From positions 62,001-126,000 of the forward strand of contig CP137321.1 in the NCBI GenBank assembly GCA_033182465.1: DNA of 64,000 nucleotides, in the 5' to 3' direction. The notes under the pieces were generated by a model that was not told where the DNA came from, did not search any database, and worked only from the letters and a program-made list of their open reading frames with translations. The position numbers were made by a program, and so were the translations under genes. This DNA comes from Sanghuangporus weigelae. Lineage: Eukaryota; Basidiomycota; Agaricomycetes; Hymenochaetales; Hymenochaetaceae. Positions 33,695-45,257 of the stretch are shown here, piece by piece. Positions within the stretch are counted from its first letter, which is position 1, and every line of letters starts with the position of its first letter.

Positions 33695-36600
33695 CTAAGA
33701 CTCTAAGTCCTCTGGCACTGATTCTGGCGTCTCCGGCGCCGTCGCCATTACTGGTGATGATTCTGGATAGAGCGAGTGTCATGAATCATGAATGAACAAG
33801 AAGCGAAGGCTACTCACGGTTTGTTAATGACGCAGTCCCATTCACCGATACACCGGGCTGCGCCTCGATTGCTTTCTCCCGCTCCAAGGTCTCTTCCCAT
33901 CCTTCACTGAACAATTCCGGGTTCTCTGCGGGCGAAGCGATGGTCGCCGCTAGCTTTTTGCGGCCCTTTGACTCAAGTTCGTTGCGCCATGAGCTCACGG
34001 CTTTTGGTACCAAGCTATTTTTTTGAGCAAATTGAGTAAGTCAATCTGAGGGGAGAGTTCACGACAAATGGTGTACCTTGGTGCGTAAGTGCGAGAGAAG
34101 AACGCCGCTTCGGGTGCACGCTCGGTTTTTACGAGTAGGTCGACACATCCTTCAGTGTCCCCAAGCTGTAACTTGCAAGCAAACGCAAGATTATTTTGGC
34201 CTTTCGATTCTGCACAGGGCCATCACCAGAAGTATTTGAGATCACACCAGAAATTATGTTAGTAGAGGGAACGCTTACCTGCTTGCGAAGCAAGATTCGT
34301 TAACCCCTCCCGATCACCGATAGCCAGAAGCAAGAGCATTAACGACCCAAGATCGCTCGCCTTGTCGAAGCATTCACGCGCGAGGTCGAAGCGCCATACG
34401 GCCAACGCCCGGTCACCGACTGCTTTCCATTTTGTCTCTGCTTCGGTTTCGGGTAAGGCGCGGACAATCTCGAGTGCTGCGTCGAGGTCATCGAGTTGTA
34501 GTGAAAGGTCGAACTTATGGTCCGGGTCCAATGTTACTTGGAATGCAAGCTCCTTAAGGCCTAGATAAGTTTCATCGGATGAGTTTGAGATTGCATTAGT
34601 TGCCTCGTGAGACTTGTCTTACCTCGAACTTCAAGGAATCGTGCGACCTTGTTCCGTTGTTCTTTGGGTATCGACGGGAGGATCTCAGCTGCCGTCTCCA
34701 TATCATCTCGAAGGATGGCCGACTGGTATTCGATAAGGGTCAGGGAAAGCGAGTATGCATAGATATTGACATCCTTGTCGGCAAGGTATACGCGATTGTG
34801 AGCGGGAATGTAGCCGAGCAAATACATCGGGCTATGGCGAACATAAGGACCATTGTGGATAGAAAGATGCCAGAAACACTCACTTATCAAAGTGTGTGAC
34901 AGTCTGGGTCTCATTGCCGATGAGATAGTTGAGACGGTTCGCTGCAGTAGTATAGATGAAGCAGTCGCCTATCCACTTGCACGTCTTCACACTATTCTGT
35001 TCATTAGCTACAAATTGAGAATGGCCTTCGGTGATAGACCCACCTCTCGGACACGTCCGCGATAACCTCAAACGCCTCTTCAACACCCTCGTCACCGATT
35101 TCTGTACCAGACTCCAATGCCGCGTTATACGCATCTCGGCTAAAACGAAGAATGTAGAAAGAATCGTCTGCACAAATTGCTACGAGACTGCCTGTCCCAG
35201 ACCATGACAGCTATTCTTAGCAAGTCAGTAATGTTGCGTGGGAATAACATAGAGGAAGGCTCACGTTCTTGGCCTCAACGTCGATTCGTCGGACGATTTC
35301 GCCAGACTCCCAGTCCCAGAAAACGACAAAGCTACCTGAACGAGCGGCCAAAAGAGTGCCGCCATGAAGACCCTCGATCGGCCATGACCCGACACCCTTC
35401 AAAGTCGCGCCAGCTTTTTCTTTGAAGCTTTTGAATAGACGGACTTTCGTCCTACCCTCCAGCACTGCATATGTATTGGAGTCGCCAGCCCAAGCGAAGG
35501 ACGAGCCTGACCCGAAAGCTTTGTTCCGCCAGGCAAGTGCCGTGTAGATGATATACTCTCCATCACCAACAACGGTTACGAAACGCCCGTTCGGCGAGTG
35601 CTGAAGCGATGTTGCGAAGATCTCCGCCGTACCAATCTCACGTGCAGAAATCGGAATGCGCTGGCCTTCCGTAACGTCACTGTCAGCAGCAGTCTGCAGA
35701 TTGGCGGAGAGTACGTCGGTGTTTCGAGTGTAGATGAGTTTCCCGGACGGGTCCATACTGAGAGTTGGTTCATCGCGACCGAGCTTGATAACGACGACAC
35801 CCTCATCAAATCCGACCGCTACATCATTCGCCTGCGGACGGATAGCAATACACCAAGCACGTTCAAGAGCATAGCTGAGCGTATTCTCGAGCCGGTATGT
35901 CTGGCTGTTCCAAATCTTTACCGTGCCGTCCTCACTTCCGCTGACAATCAAAGGGAGATTCGGGTGGAACATCGCGAAGGACACATTGTTCGTATGGCCT
36001 TCCAAAGTTTGAACGCAGCTCTTGCTGTGATAGTCCCAGATTTTGACAGTACGATCGTCTCCACAAGTGAGAAGATATGGCTTGTCTGCGCCGGGATAGA
36101 ATTCGACGTAGTTTACTCCACCTTTCTCATGTGCCTCCAGCGTGAAGTTGGGCGTGGAAGAGCCGAGTGACCAGAGCTTGACGGTGCGGTCAAGACATGA
36201 GCTCGCAAAAGTATTAGTGTCCTTCGGGTTGAAGACGAGGTTCATGATGTAGTGCGTATGTCCTTCGAAGACACGTATGCATTTCCATTGCTTGTCCCAA
36301 TCCCAAGCTTTGATGGTCATATCATCGCATCCCGTCAGAACAATGCTAAGTGTCGGATGAACAGCAAGACATCGAATGTAATCTGGATGCGCTTCGAACG
36401 CGGTGACCTTCTCGTGCGTGTTATAGTTGAAGACGCGTAATTGAAAGTCGTCGGAGCCCGCTACGAACCAATTCTTGCGAGGAATGAAGCGCACGCATCG
36501 CACGGGCACTTCTGCTACTTCGAATGTCTTGATAATAGCACCTGTTTCGTGATTGTATATGTTAACGCTGCCATTGTAGAGACCGGTCAAGAGCCATGGC

Positions 36601-36727
36601 TCCGTTGGATGGAAATCGACTGCTTTTACGCGATCAGACCGCTGAAATAATTTTCTCTAAATTTCCCGATAGTTAGTTATAGCGTAAGCCCATCTTTTTT
36701 GATACACACGTTGATATCCAGCAGCAT
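33695..36727 (-). CDS. SEC27: Coatomer subunit beta' (beta'-COP)
   Basis: Nine exons (36710-36727, 35265-36656, 35044-35210, 34884-34991, 34623-34831, 34279-34560, 34077-34209, 33818-34014, 33695-33762) give 857 residues with every phase consistent. The first exon codes only MLLDIN and splices to RKLFQRSDRVKAVDFHPTEP, the invariant beta'-COP N-terminus. Residues to about 300 form two WD40 propeller portions (SSCLDRTVKLWSL, CGDDRTVKIWDY, GSEDGTVKIWNS). The coatomer WD-associated region follows (YLLGYIPAHNRVYLADKDVN, SIPKEQRNKVARFLE) with the alpha-solenoid (WRFDLARECFDKASDLGSL, KGQNNLAFACKLQLGDTEGC). The tail is short and acidic. It forms the COPI coat with alpha- and epsilon-COP and binds dilysine cargo for Golgi-to-ER transport. 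Essential, single-copy housekeeping gene by family knowledge. Confidence 0.96.
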
Positions 36728-36960
36728 TTTTAAAGTCTGAGTCTAAGATTTTGGTATTCGTTGTCGCTGCCAGCTTCAGCGTCGGTCGTGGGTATGTGTC
36801 ACATTCTGTGACAAGTATATTGGTCACAGTGTCGCGTGTTACTGCAATCGCGTCGGTCACAACGCGGACGAAATGAGCCCACTTCAGCCCGCCTGAGCCC
36901 AGTTTGCTTTAAGCGACGACGACGAGCGCAACTGGGGCATTGCCCATTGGCAAGCTGCTT
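36728..36960. promoter_or_regulatory. Shared divergent promoter, beta'-COP and alpha/beta hydrolase
   Basis: Only 233 bp separate the start codons of two divergently read genes, so both promoters must lie or overlap here. No TATA box is evident. Confidence 0.6.
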
Positions 36961-38416
36961 ATGGCGATGATGGGCTCTTCAAGCTCGAAATATCTCTCTG
37001 TTTCTTTGATTGCAGTACCTTCGTTCATTCTTTTACTTCGATTCCTCGCCGCATTTCCATTACCTCCCGAGGATGTAGCAGTCTATCCGTCTCTGGCTTC
37101 TTTACCAAAAGATTCCCGCTCCTGGAGCATATATCCTGAAAATTTCTATGAAGGTGGCAACTATGTTAGGTTTCCTTTTGGTCGGGTATGGCGTTTCATG
37201 TTAAGTTATGAGAAGCTGCGAAACCTTATCCTTAGCGCGCGTTTATAGGTCAGATACTGGCTATTTGGACCAGAAGATGGCCAGAAGGTGATGCATCACA
37301 TTCCTTGCCCTCAGTTTCCGGAATACGCTGACTCGATGTCTCAGATCGTTCTAGTGCACGGCTTATCTATCCCGGCAATTATTTGGAAAGACGTTGCACC
37401 ACAGCTAGCGGGAAAGGGCTTCCGTGTTCTTGTATATGGTTCGGATTCTCCGCCTCGAGACTCAACAAACACTAATGACTCTCTCATAGACCTTTATGGA
37501 CGAGGCTACTCCGATGCACCCAATATGTCTTATACTGGTGGTCTTTACACTACGCAACTCGCTCTCCTTATGCAGCATGTGCATTGGGAAAGAGCTCATA
37601 TCGTAGGACTCTCAATGGCATGTATCATCTATACTCATTCCGATCAGGGCATTTACATCAACGTTCCTTATAGGGAGGTGGTATCGCGACATCTTTCGCA
37701 GCTACTTTTCCGAACTTAACAACTGGAAAGGTAGCTCTGATTGCATCCACCGGTATCATGGAGGTGAGACAGATTATGTTTCAACATGTTCAAGTAACTC
37801 ACGATGATACCGATGTTCTCAGAGCTCAGATTTGTCCCGGACTAGTAAGGTGATGTCTTCGCCCGTTGTGCAGTACATTGCATCAAGTGGCATTGTCCAT
37901 GTGAGTACGAAGGTGTATCCGTTATTAATGGTCTAATTTGGGACTCCAGTTCTTCCTGCAAAGATTGGGTGCAGGAGAACCTTCTCCAAATCCTATACAC
38001 GAGGTGAGCGATTTCAAAACTTGTGTGATACCTTTCTAAGTCGAGGTATTGCATAGATTGTTCGTATCCAATCCGCTTTTCTGCCCGGATACAACAATGC
38101 TCTTGCATCCTCCTTGAGACATGGACCTTTACGCGGATTGCAATCATCTTTCACCACGTTATCAGAGTTGAAGAGCGATTTACTACTTATCTGGGTACGT
38201 GCCATTATCTACAATATGATATCCTTCGCTGTGCTTATTTCACTATGCTAGGGCACCGCGGATAACACCGTGCCATATCGCTACGCTGCAAAAATACAGG
38301 GCCTCGTTCCAAACTCCACACTTCTCACAGTCCAAGGCGGACATCATGATTTGACTGTGTCCCACCCGGACATCGTTACCAATGCACTTATCAGCTTTTT
38401 CCGCTCTTCAAAGTAA
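36961..38416 (+). CDS. Alpha/beta-hydrolase-fold protein, membrane-anchored
   Basis: Nine exons (36961-37185, 37249-37287, 37345-37438, 37490-37617, 37674-37763, 37823-37900, 37950-38003, 38057-38194, 38252-38416) give 336 residues. A hydrophobic N-terminal segment (VSLIAVPSFILLLRFLAAFPL) is a probable signal anchor. Then FGRVRYWLFGPEDGQKIVLVHGLS (oxyanion region HG), YDLYGRGYSDAPN, the nucleophile elbow GLSMGGG with Ser161, acid GTADNTVPY (Asp286) and histidine GGHHD (His313/314) complete the triad. Intron four begins with GC (37618-37673, gcatgt..tatag); a GT alternative exists but breaks the elbow. It is an esterase, lipase or epoxide-hydrolase-like enzyme; the substrate cannot be assigned. 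Confidence 0.88.
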
Positions 38417-39527
38417 ACTCTATCATTATTCTCGTTGTCGTGTCTCGTTTACTACCTGTCTCCGTCTGCTCCGCTCTCCTCTAATCCTCTTCTTGTTTAT
38501 GCCTCCCTGGTGCTATGTTTTGTAAACATCAACACTCACACGTGCATCTCTCTCAACACTCACACGTGCATCTCTCTACACCCTTACGATCTTTATGGTA
38601 CACCATAATTTATTCTGCTTCATGCTGTTGTTGTACTTTTGGGACTATTGCACTTTTGGGGTAGTTTATCTTTTAGTTCTAGTATGTGCCGTAGAGCAAT
38701 GGAATGAGGTTTCCGTAGTATCCTTCCAGCATGATTATACCGACATGGTTCGTGGTACGTCCATTCCTCGTCCGAAAGCGTAGCAACGCTCACATCTTGA
38801 TCGTGACGAGTCGGCATGCCAGGACTCGTTATTGTCAAACTACACGAGGATCTCATTTTACGTCGCGCAATGGTGAAGATTACTCTTTTGGTAACTATTC
38901 CACGCTAATCTTATGGGTTGGTCTCGGGGTCAGAGTCATCCTCGGCACGTTTGTTCCATGTCTGTGAACATCGATTCGATTGCCTGGCCCGCAATTCTGC
39001 CCTCTACGCCAGTATGGGATTCCATACCTAAAGGCAAAGCTCCGGCCCCGTGACTCCTCGGGAATAGATCTTTGTCTCTAACGGAGGCATTTAAGCTTTA
39101 CCGTGTCTGGGCTATCACCATCTACGGAGGTTCATTTCCGAGGACACGTGTACTTCGCATGCCGTACGAGACCTACTATAAGCTGCGTCCAGCGTGATAA
39201 TCGTGCACCTTGCGGCAAAATTCATCCAGCACACTGAGTGATGTACGTGTAATTCTTTGTGACGACTACTAGCGTGCCATGCTGAGTGCCCCGCCTCGAT
39301 GTTTCCTGAAGGCAGGCTCGCTGCGCCTGATATGCACGACGGAGCTCTTCAAATGCTTCACACTCCACGCTCCTCTCTCTCATCCGCCCTACCATTCTAC
39401 CATCCATTCCTAGCTCCCTGCTCTGCTCTGCCTTGCAGTGAGCATTTATTTGACAGCTATATATTCCGTTTAGTCTTATCAGGCGCAACATAGCGAGCGA
39501 AGTATCGACTGCACACTTTAGCGTCCA
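38417..39527. other. Intergenic region
   Basis: About 1.1 kb between the hydrolase and the WW-like membrane-protein gene, both on the plus strand. It contains a 24-bp direct repeat at 38530. No gene recognised. Confidence 0.4.
38530..38577. repeat. Perfect 24-bp tandem duplication
   Basis: CAACACTCACACGTGC plus ATCTCTCT occurs twice without a spacer, at 38530-38553 and 38554-38577, in the 3' flank of the hydrolase gene. Confidence 0.9.
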
Positions 39528-42500
39528 ATGATGTCGCAGCCAACAGCGGACTTGAAGCGGTCGCCGTCACCGTCTGGTACGCTTGAAAAGAAGCGGACCC
39601 TCCGGCAACGCGTAGGTACGCTCGCGCGCCGGACGTCGTCGTTCGTCTTACCTTCGCGATCTGCATCTCCGGCTGCACGTCATGATCCTGAAGATCCAAT
39701 GAATGCAGCAGGCGCAGCGAAGAATGCTCCTACTTCAAAGCCAAGCTCTATTCGTTCCATCGTTCGGTCACCGCGGGTACCGTTGGCGACGCCTCAGGAG
39801 AAGACTGAGGAGCCAAGGGAAACTGTGCCTGCGGACGCTCCTACTGCACCCAGCGAATTACCACCTTCCGCGCCTCCCGAGTCCCCACCAGCTGTATATG
39901 ACGCAATCCCGCAAGTAGAACCAGTATCGAATCCTGCTCCGGAAATCACTGTATCTGAAGCTCGCCCTATTGAGGAGCAGAAGCCAGTAGAGGAACCGTA
40001 TGCACCCACGTACGTCCCCGCGCAGATGTCGGAAGCTTCAGTAGTGCCACGCCCTGAGGAGTCTCGGCCTGAACAAGAGCACGAGGAAGGTCATGAGCAA
40101 CCTCAAGGTGAAGGTATCCATATTCCAGTCTCTGATTCGCCAACGTCGATCTCAGCATCTTTACCATCTCAAGACATTGAACACTATGGAGCAACTGGTT
40201 CAGGCGCATCTACGCCAAGAAGCTCCTCGGAAATGAATCGTCATCTCAAACCGTTGTCTCTGAACACGTCGCAAGAGAATTTGCGCACGGATTTGAGTCC
40301 CATCCCGGAAGACGAGCGGTCTGCATTGGAAGAATACAAAATGCCGTTTGCTCAACCGAATGGAATGGCGGCATCTAACTTGCGCGCACCTCCGATGGAT
40401 GAGCCGACTATTAGCCAGACAACAAGTAACGGTACCACTCCGCGCGCAATGCCTGTTCCGATCGTAGCTGTCGAACCGCCTGTTGGCGAAAACAAGGGTA
40501 AAGCGAAGGACGTGTCAGAGTCCACTGTTGACTTGTTGGAGAATTTTCCTCATGCGGACGGTTACTTCAGCCGCTCGGCACCAATGCCTGTCCCTCAAGT
40601 ATCTCACGAGTCGTATGTTTTTCTTGTACTATAGTGCGACGGTGACACCGGTTAACAAAATTCATGCAGCCATGACTTGGATGATCCATTTAGGGATCCA
40701 ACTCCTTCAACTACTCATTATGAGAATATGCCTGAGTAAGTATCTTATATCAGTTGCTTCAAGTGACTTACAAGTGATTTAGGCCGGACACACATGACAG
40801 TCATGCCTACAACGTGTCAGAGCACAATGTGGACGTAGAACCCGTTCACGCAGCAGCTCCGGCTGTCTCGATGCCAGTAGCTTACCCGCTACCGCCTCTG
40901 AATGAAGTTACTCACGGGTAAGCAATGCTTTCAACCAAGCCAGATCTTTCTCTCATGATTCGGTGAAGGAATCTCCACTCCGTCCCGTCTGATTACACTC
41001 TAGGTGCAAGAAGCAGCCGTGCTCCTAGTATGCACAACGACGTTCCGATTGAGTGAGCAAAGTAATATTCTAGAAGTTTTATGGACATCTTACATCGTTG
41101 ACAGTGAGACCCTTCCTCTGCTTTCCGGACCAAAGAGTGCCGCAATCGGTGACTTCAGGTAAGGAAATAGGTTGTTGTTTTCATGAATGTGAGGTCACGC
41201 AAATTTAGCAAACGGGGGGATACTCCGTATCGCGACTTTCAGAGCGCTGGATGGATCGCACATGCTCTTCCTGATTCGACCACTTACTACTCTCATCCCG
41301 GACTGCGCGTAACAACGGATATCAACCTAGAAAAGAAGCGCAAGCTGAATGCTGTGATGAACTATCTTGAAGGAAAGATGACTAAGGAAGTTGGGCTTCC
41401 AGTTGACGACCTGGAGATTTGGTTACATGACGAGGCCAAGTCGAGAGATGAGTTCGTTCCTGTCAGATGTTGGGTAGACCACGAAGTACGAGCACTCGGA
41501 TATTGGCCACCTCCTAAGCTAGAGGACTTGTCGCGAGCATCATCTGATGATCGTCAGTTGACCATTGCAATTCAGACTCGACTACTAGCTTACTGGTTTC
41601 TCAGGGCTGGACAATGAATACAGATATTGGGCATTCATGGAGACTCACCCGGCACATGCATCTCTACCTGTCAATGCGTATGCGGAAGCTTGGGATAAAT
41701 TGACTTGGTCATATACCGGTGCGCGATACTTTTCTTGAGTCTCTGACGGTAGTCTGACCATTGTTATCTCAGAACGACTCTTGAAATCAAATCGGAGAGC
41801 TCCTCCTCCTTTCACTCAACAGGAAAGTCAGGAGCTGTTGACCCTTCTTCGGTCATCATCTGGTGCGTTATTCTCTAGACGTGATAGGCGTAGACTAATT
41901 TCAGAAATGTAGGCTCAGACTCTCCACTCCAGGCAGCCATCCAGACTAGAGTTGTGTCTCGTATCCACCGCCGTATCGGTACGATTACTTTCCTGACATC
42001 CCTCCAAAAACATATTGACACGGGTCGTTGTCTAGTCCAATGGAAGCAACATTTCTTCAGGCCAGAGAAGCCTCTCCCTCGAGGTGTGAGCACCTCAGCG
42101 ACTACCCAGCGTAGCACGCCATACAACAAGACCCTCCTTGACTTCGTCGTTGCATGGTTGTGCCTTGGAATTCCCTATTTGTATGCCAACCGGCATGTCT
42201 ATCGGTTCGACGAAGAGGGTGGGATAGTGAGGTCAGCTGGCCCCATGGTGGTCGTTGGGGCCACTATTTGCATAGTGGCATGTCTCTTCGGATTTTTCTT
42301 GATCGTTTACCGCGCTAATTCTACCTGTCGAAAAGGCTGCAACCATCCTGCTGGCATCGGTAACGTTCCTCGCCCTACCCGGTCTGGATCACGTCTCGAG
42401 GACGGCCGGGTTCATCGCGATCATCGCGTCGTTTTCCAGTCTCGGAGCGTCCCTGATAGCCGCCCTCAGGAATCAGGTAGAAATACAGCGAATGGCAGCG

Positions 42501-42811
42501 CGAGGTGGTGAAGGCATTGTGGTGACTATGTCGGCTGTGACGGTAAGGCCTCATCTGATTCTTTCTGTTATCATCGTTCTGACAGAGATGGTTTGCTATA
42601 GGGTCAGAGCATCTTGCCCTCACTACCTGCCGTCTTTCTTGCTTGGTCTATCCTTTCCTTAATAACGGGAGTTGTGCTCTACGCCTTTCGCGGTTCAATT
42701 GCGTTGGACGCGACCACTCGATTCGCGTCGTTCACGAGGTGGACCACGATTGGTGTGCTCGGATTCTGTTGTGGAGCGTTGATCGTATCCACATTTGCCA
42801 TACGACGATAA
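39528..42811 (+). CDS. WW-like-domain protein with long disordered N-terminus and C-terminal membrane segments
   Basis: Eleven exons (39528-40612, 40670-40735, 40783-40917, 41011-41052, 41105-41158, 41209-41552, 41605-41718, 41773-41862, 41913-42274, 42336-42542, 42602-42811) give 902 residues. Residues 1-460 are Pro/Ser/Glu-rich and disordered, with a basic N-terminus (KKRTLRQRVGTLARRTSSF). A WW-like motif follows at about 474-500 (AGWIAHALPDSTTYYSHPG). Next come EIWLHDEAKS, EYRYWAFMETHP, AWDKLTWSYTERL and RVVSRIHRRIGT. Four or five hydrophobic helices occupy the last 200 residues (VVVGATICIAATILLASVTF, GFIAIIASFSSLGASLIAAL, VFLAWSILSLITGVVLYAF). Such proteins are common and unnamed in Agaricomycetes. 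Probably a membrane-tethered adaptor; function unknown. A reading as two genes is excluded by clean splicing of the small exons. Confidence 0.85.
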
Positions 42812-43028
42812 TTATCTATAATAGCATCTTGTATTCCTATCATTTGCATCATCCGTATCTTCTTCATTTCTAAGCTTGTACCTGTTCCGATTGTTCCATA
42901 CTTCATGCACGAGTAAACTCCTCCAATCCTCATGCTCATTTCATGATATTATTTCCACATTACTGCAGTTTCTTGCTTTCGGCTCATATCTAGGTACTTA
43001 TATGTCAACGCACTCGTTATCGCCCATC

Positions 43029-43557
43029 CTATTTGCCATCTGTATCTTGCAAAATGAAGTAGAGACCGGTTGACAGCGCAGTTGCCCCTGCGAGAAACAT
43101 GGAGAGAGGACTTCGTAGGGTCGTGAAGGAGCGCCTCCCGTTCCAAAATAGGTAAGTCAACGACCAGGCTATCCCGAGTTCGGTCATGAAGAAAATTAGG
43201 AGTGTTTCATAATTGAGCTTACCCGTAGATATTCCAGTTCCGTTCAGAGAATCACCTGTCGAGAGAACGTATCCGGCCCCATACATTATCATGGAAAACC
43301 CGATTCGCTGGGGAAAAGGAGGCAACTTAGGAAAATATTTTGGAGGGAGAGCTGAGCTAGCCAAAACTGGCGTGAAAACGGTATCGTGAACGTGAACAAA
43401 GTTAAAAGCTTCATATGAACCCTTACAAATTGACGCTAAAGACCAAGCCGGCCAACTATTTGGCACTTCAGCAAAATATCAGCTGGAGACAATCGGATAC
43501 GCACGGTGATTGAGAGTACGGACGGACTACACTCTCCAGCTGCGAGCTACTAGACAT
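43029..43557 (-). CDS. AIM19: Aim19-like mitochondrial protein
   Basis: The 3' exon (43029-43168) and the one before it (about 43223-43350) are firm: LPPKYFPKLPPFPQRIGF, GAGYVLSTGDSLNGTGIST, then across a 54-nt intron AWSLTYLFWNGRRSF, the pattern of the Aim19 family (altered inheritance of mitochondria). Two or three hydrophobic helices fit a small inner-membrane protein. The 5' end is tentative: ATG 43557 gives MSSSSQLESVVRPYSQSP, then an intron, a possible 9-nt exon (cgtcaattt) and a second intron to reach SALPPKY in frame. Alternatives with one long intron exist. Role of Aim19 is poorly known. Confidence 0.65.
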
Positions 43558-43733
43558 CGTATCCGCGAAATTTTGCGTGGCAATATTAATAACAATGTAA
43601 AAGCAGAGAACCGTTTGAGTAGTGTTTGGTGAAGACGAATTCGGCACGGGATCGGCATGGCCCGATATCTTCAGCCCCGCTTAAAAATGACAACTGTTTC
43701 ACTGCACGTGAATCCTTTTCTCTTCAATTCATC
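43558..43733. promoter_or_regulatory. Short divergent promoter, Aim19-like and NUDIX genes
   Basis: The proposed start codons are 176 bp apart on opposite strands, so the two mitochondrial/peroxisomal genes share one control region. Depends on the tentative Aim19-like start. Confidence 0.45.
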
Positions 43734-45025
43734 ATGTCCACCCGCAAGTTACTGGATTTTCATCGACCTTCGTCGCTTCAGTTAGGTCATAGTGCAATAA
43801 GCAAAGAAACGCGGAGGTAAGCAGACAGTGATACTGTAGTCTTTATTGATGATACGGGATTCCAGATGTATTAGGAATTTGGCAACTTACAAAGTGCCGA
43901 AAGGCCTGAAGAGAAAAGGACCTCGGTCTCGGACTGCGGCCGTGCTCGTAGCTTTATTCATTGGGAGGATGGGAGACGTATATGTTCTGCTAAGTCAGTA
44001 AGTATGCGTATATGACTGGATACTTCGATCCTTACATATCCGCTAGACGATCCAAGGCCCTTCGAACCTACGCCGGGGATACATCTCTTCCAGGAGGGAA
44101 AATGGAAACTAACGACAGAAGCATTGAGGACACTGCGGTGGGTGATGAATTGACGCTAAGATACGGCATCACCCATATGTACTCACATTATTCAGCGACG
44201 GGAAGCCTTTGAAGAGGTATTGTACAATCAATTATGGAACTTGCCTGTCCGTAGAGTTGCTAATATGAACATCTCAGATCGGATTGAGCTTTGATAAAGA
44301 GAAAGTGCCATTCTTATGCAGTCTAGAGCCCTTTCTTGCCGGTAATCAGTTGCTTGTAATACCGTAAGATGGGGTTCTTTTTTTTTCGCTGCAGAAGTCC
44401 TGAACAATTCGACAGAGTGGTAGTCCTCGTCCTTGACAAAACCATAAGAGTAAGAACAGATCATCAACGGTAACAAAACCTGACAGACTTTGACACGTTC
44501 TAGCCCGTCCTTAATCAAGCGGAAGTCTCATCGCTCTTTTCGCATCCTCTCAAAGCGTTCATCAGCTTAGACCCGCCCTTTCCTCAAGAGCCGCACGCGG
44601 ATGAAATACCATACTATACATACAACGATTATCCATGGTATCGAGACGGTCAGAGTAGGCCAATACGGATGCATCGATTCCTGACAGGAAGAGAAGCAGG
44701 AGGTATCAAACCTGTATACGGTCTCACTGCGTAAGATGTCGCTACTTCAGGCAATCCAACTACTAACCAAATTGCGTCTGACAGGTCAATACTCATACGA
44801 GTTGCTGAAGTTGGATTTGGACGTTCGGCAGACTTTGAAGTCAACGCGCCTGGTCAGCCGTCTATGACAGAACGCATCGACTATGCTTTGCGCAACCATC
44901 CAAAATTTATCGAAGCTTTCGAAGAAGAAGAATTGAACGCGAAGTCTCAATCGAGCCGTATTCTAAAGGAGTTCCTAAGAGTACCATCTCAAAGGAGACG
45001 GAGAAGAGTAGCAAGCAAGCTTTAG
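43734..45025 (+). CDS. Peroxisomal NUDIX hydrolase, coenzyme A diphosphatase type
   Basis: Eight exons (43734-43816, 43875-43997, 44047-44137, 44196-44216, 44278-44363, 44416-44449, 44504-44730, 44785-45025) give 301 residues. RTAAVLVALF and DVYVLLSQ precede the NUDIX box LPGGKMETNDRS..DTARREAFEEIGL (residues 83-109, REAFEE at 101-106). A substitution of D for E after GGK is usual in the CoA-pyrophosphatase branch, and the following SLEPFLAGNQLLVIPVVVLV also fits it. The protein ends ...RRRRRVASKL, so the last three residues SKL are a peroxisomal targeting signal. Expected reaction: CoA or acyl-CoA to 3',5'-ADP plus phosphopantetheine derivative, as for yeast Pcd1. One exon is only 21 nt. Confidence 0.9.
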
Positions 45026-45257
45026 ACAAGTTGTCGGATGATGTACCATACCACAGTGAACTATTAGTGCGTCTTTCCCGAATAGCATGTCGAAAACTTC
45101 TTAAATAATGCATTCCGAGGCGAAGACCACTCTATGTGCTTGCAGAAGTCATTGCGAAGAGAAATGAAGTCATGCATCATATCGTCACCGTCAAGTAGAG
45201 ATTTGCATAAACATCCAGTTTCCGATTCTATCACGAAAATTTATAGCGTATTTTAAT

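Noticed and set aside
38530-38577. Two 24-bp repeats considered as a CRISPR-like array
   Set aside because: Only two units, directly adjacent without spacers, in a eukaryotic genome; a simple tandem duplication.
41183-42811. Separate gene starting at 41183 for the WW-like part
   Set aside because: The small exons at 40670-41158 splice cleanly in phase to the upstream 361-codon exon, making one gene.
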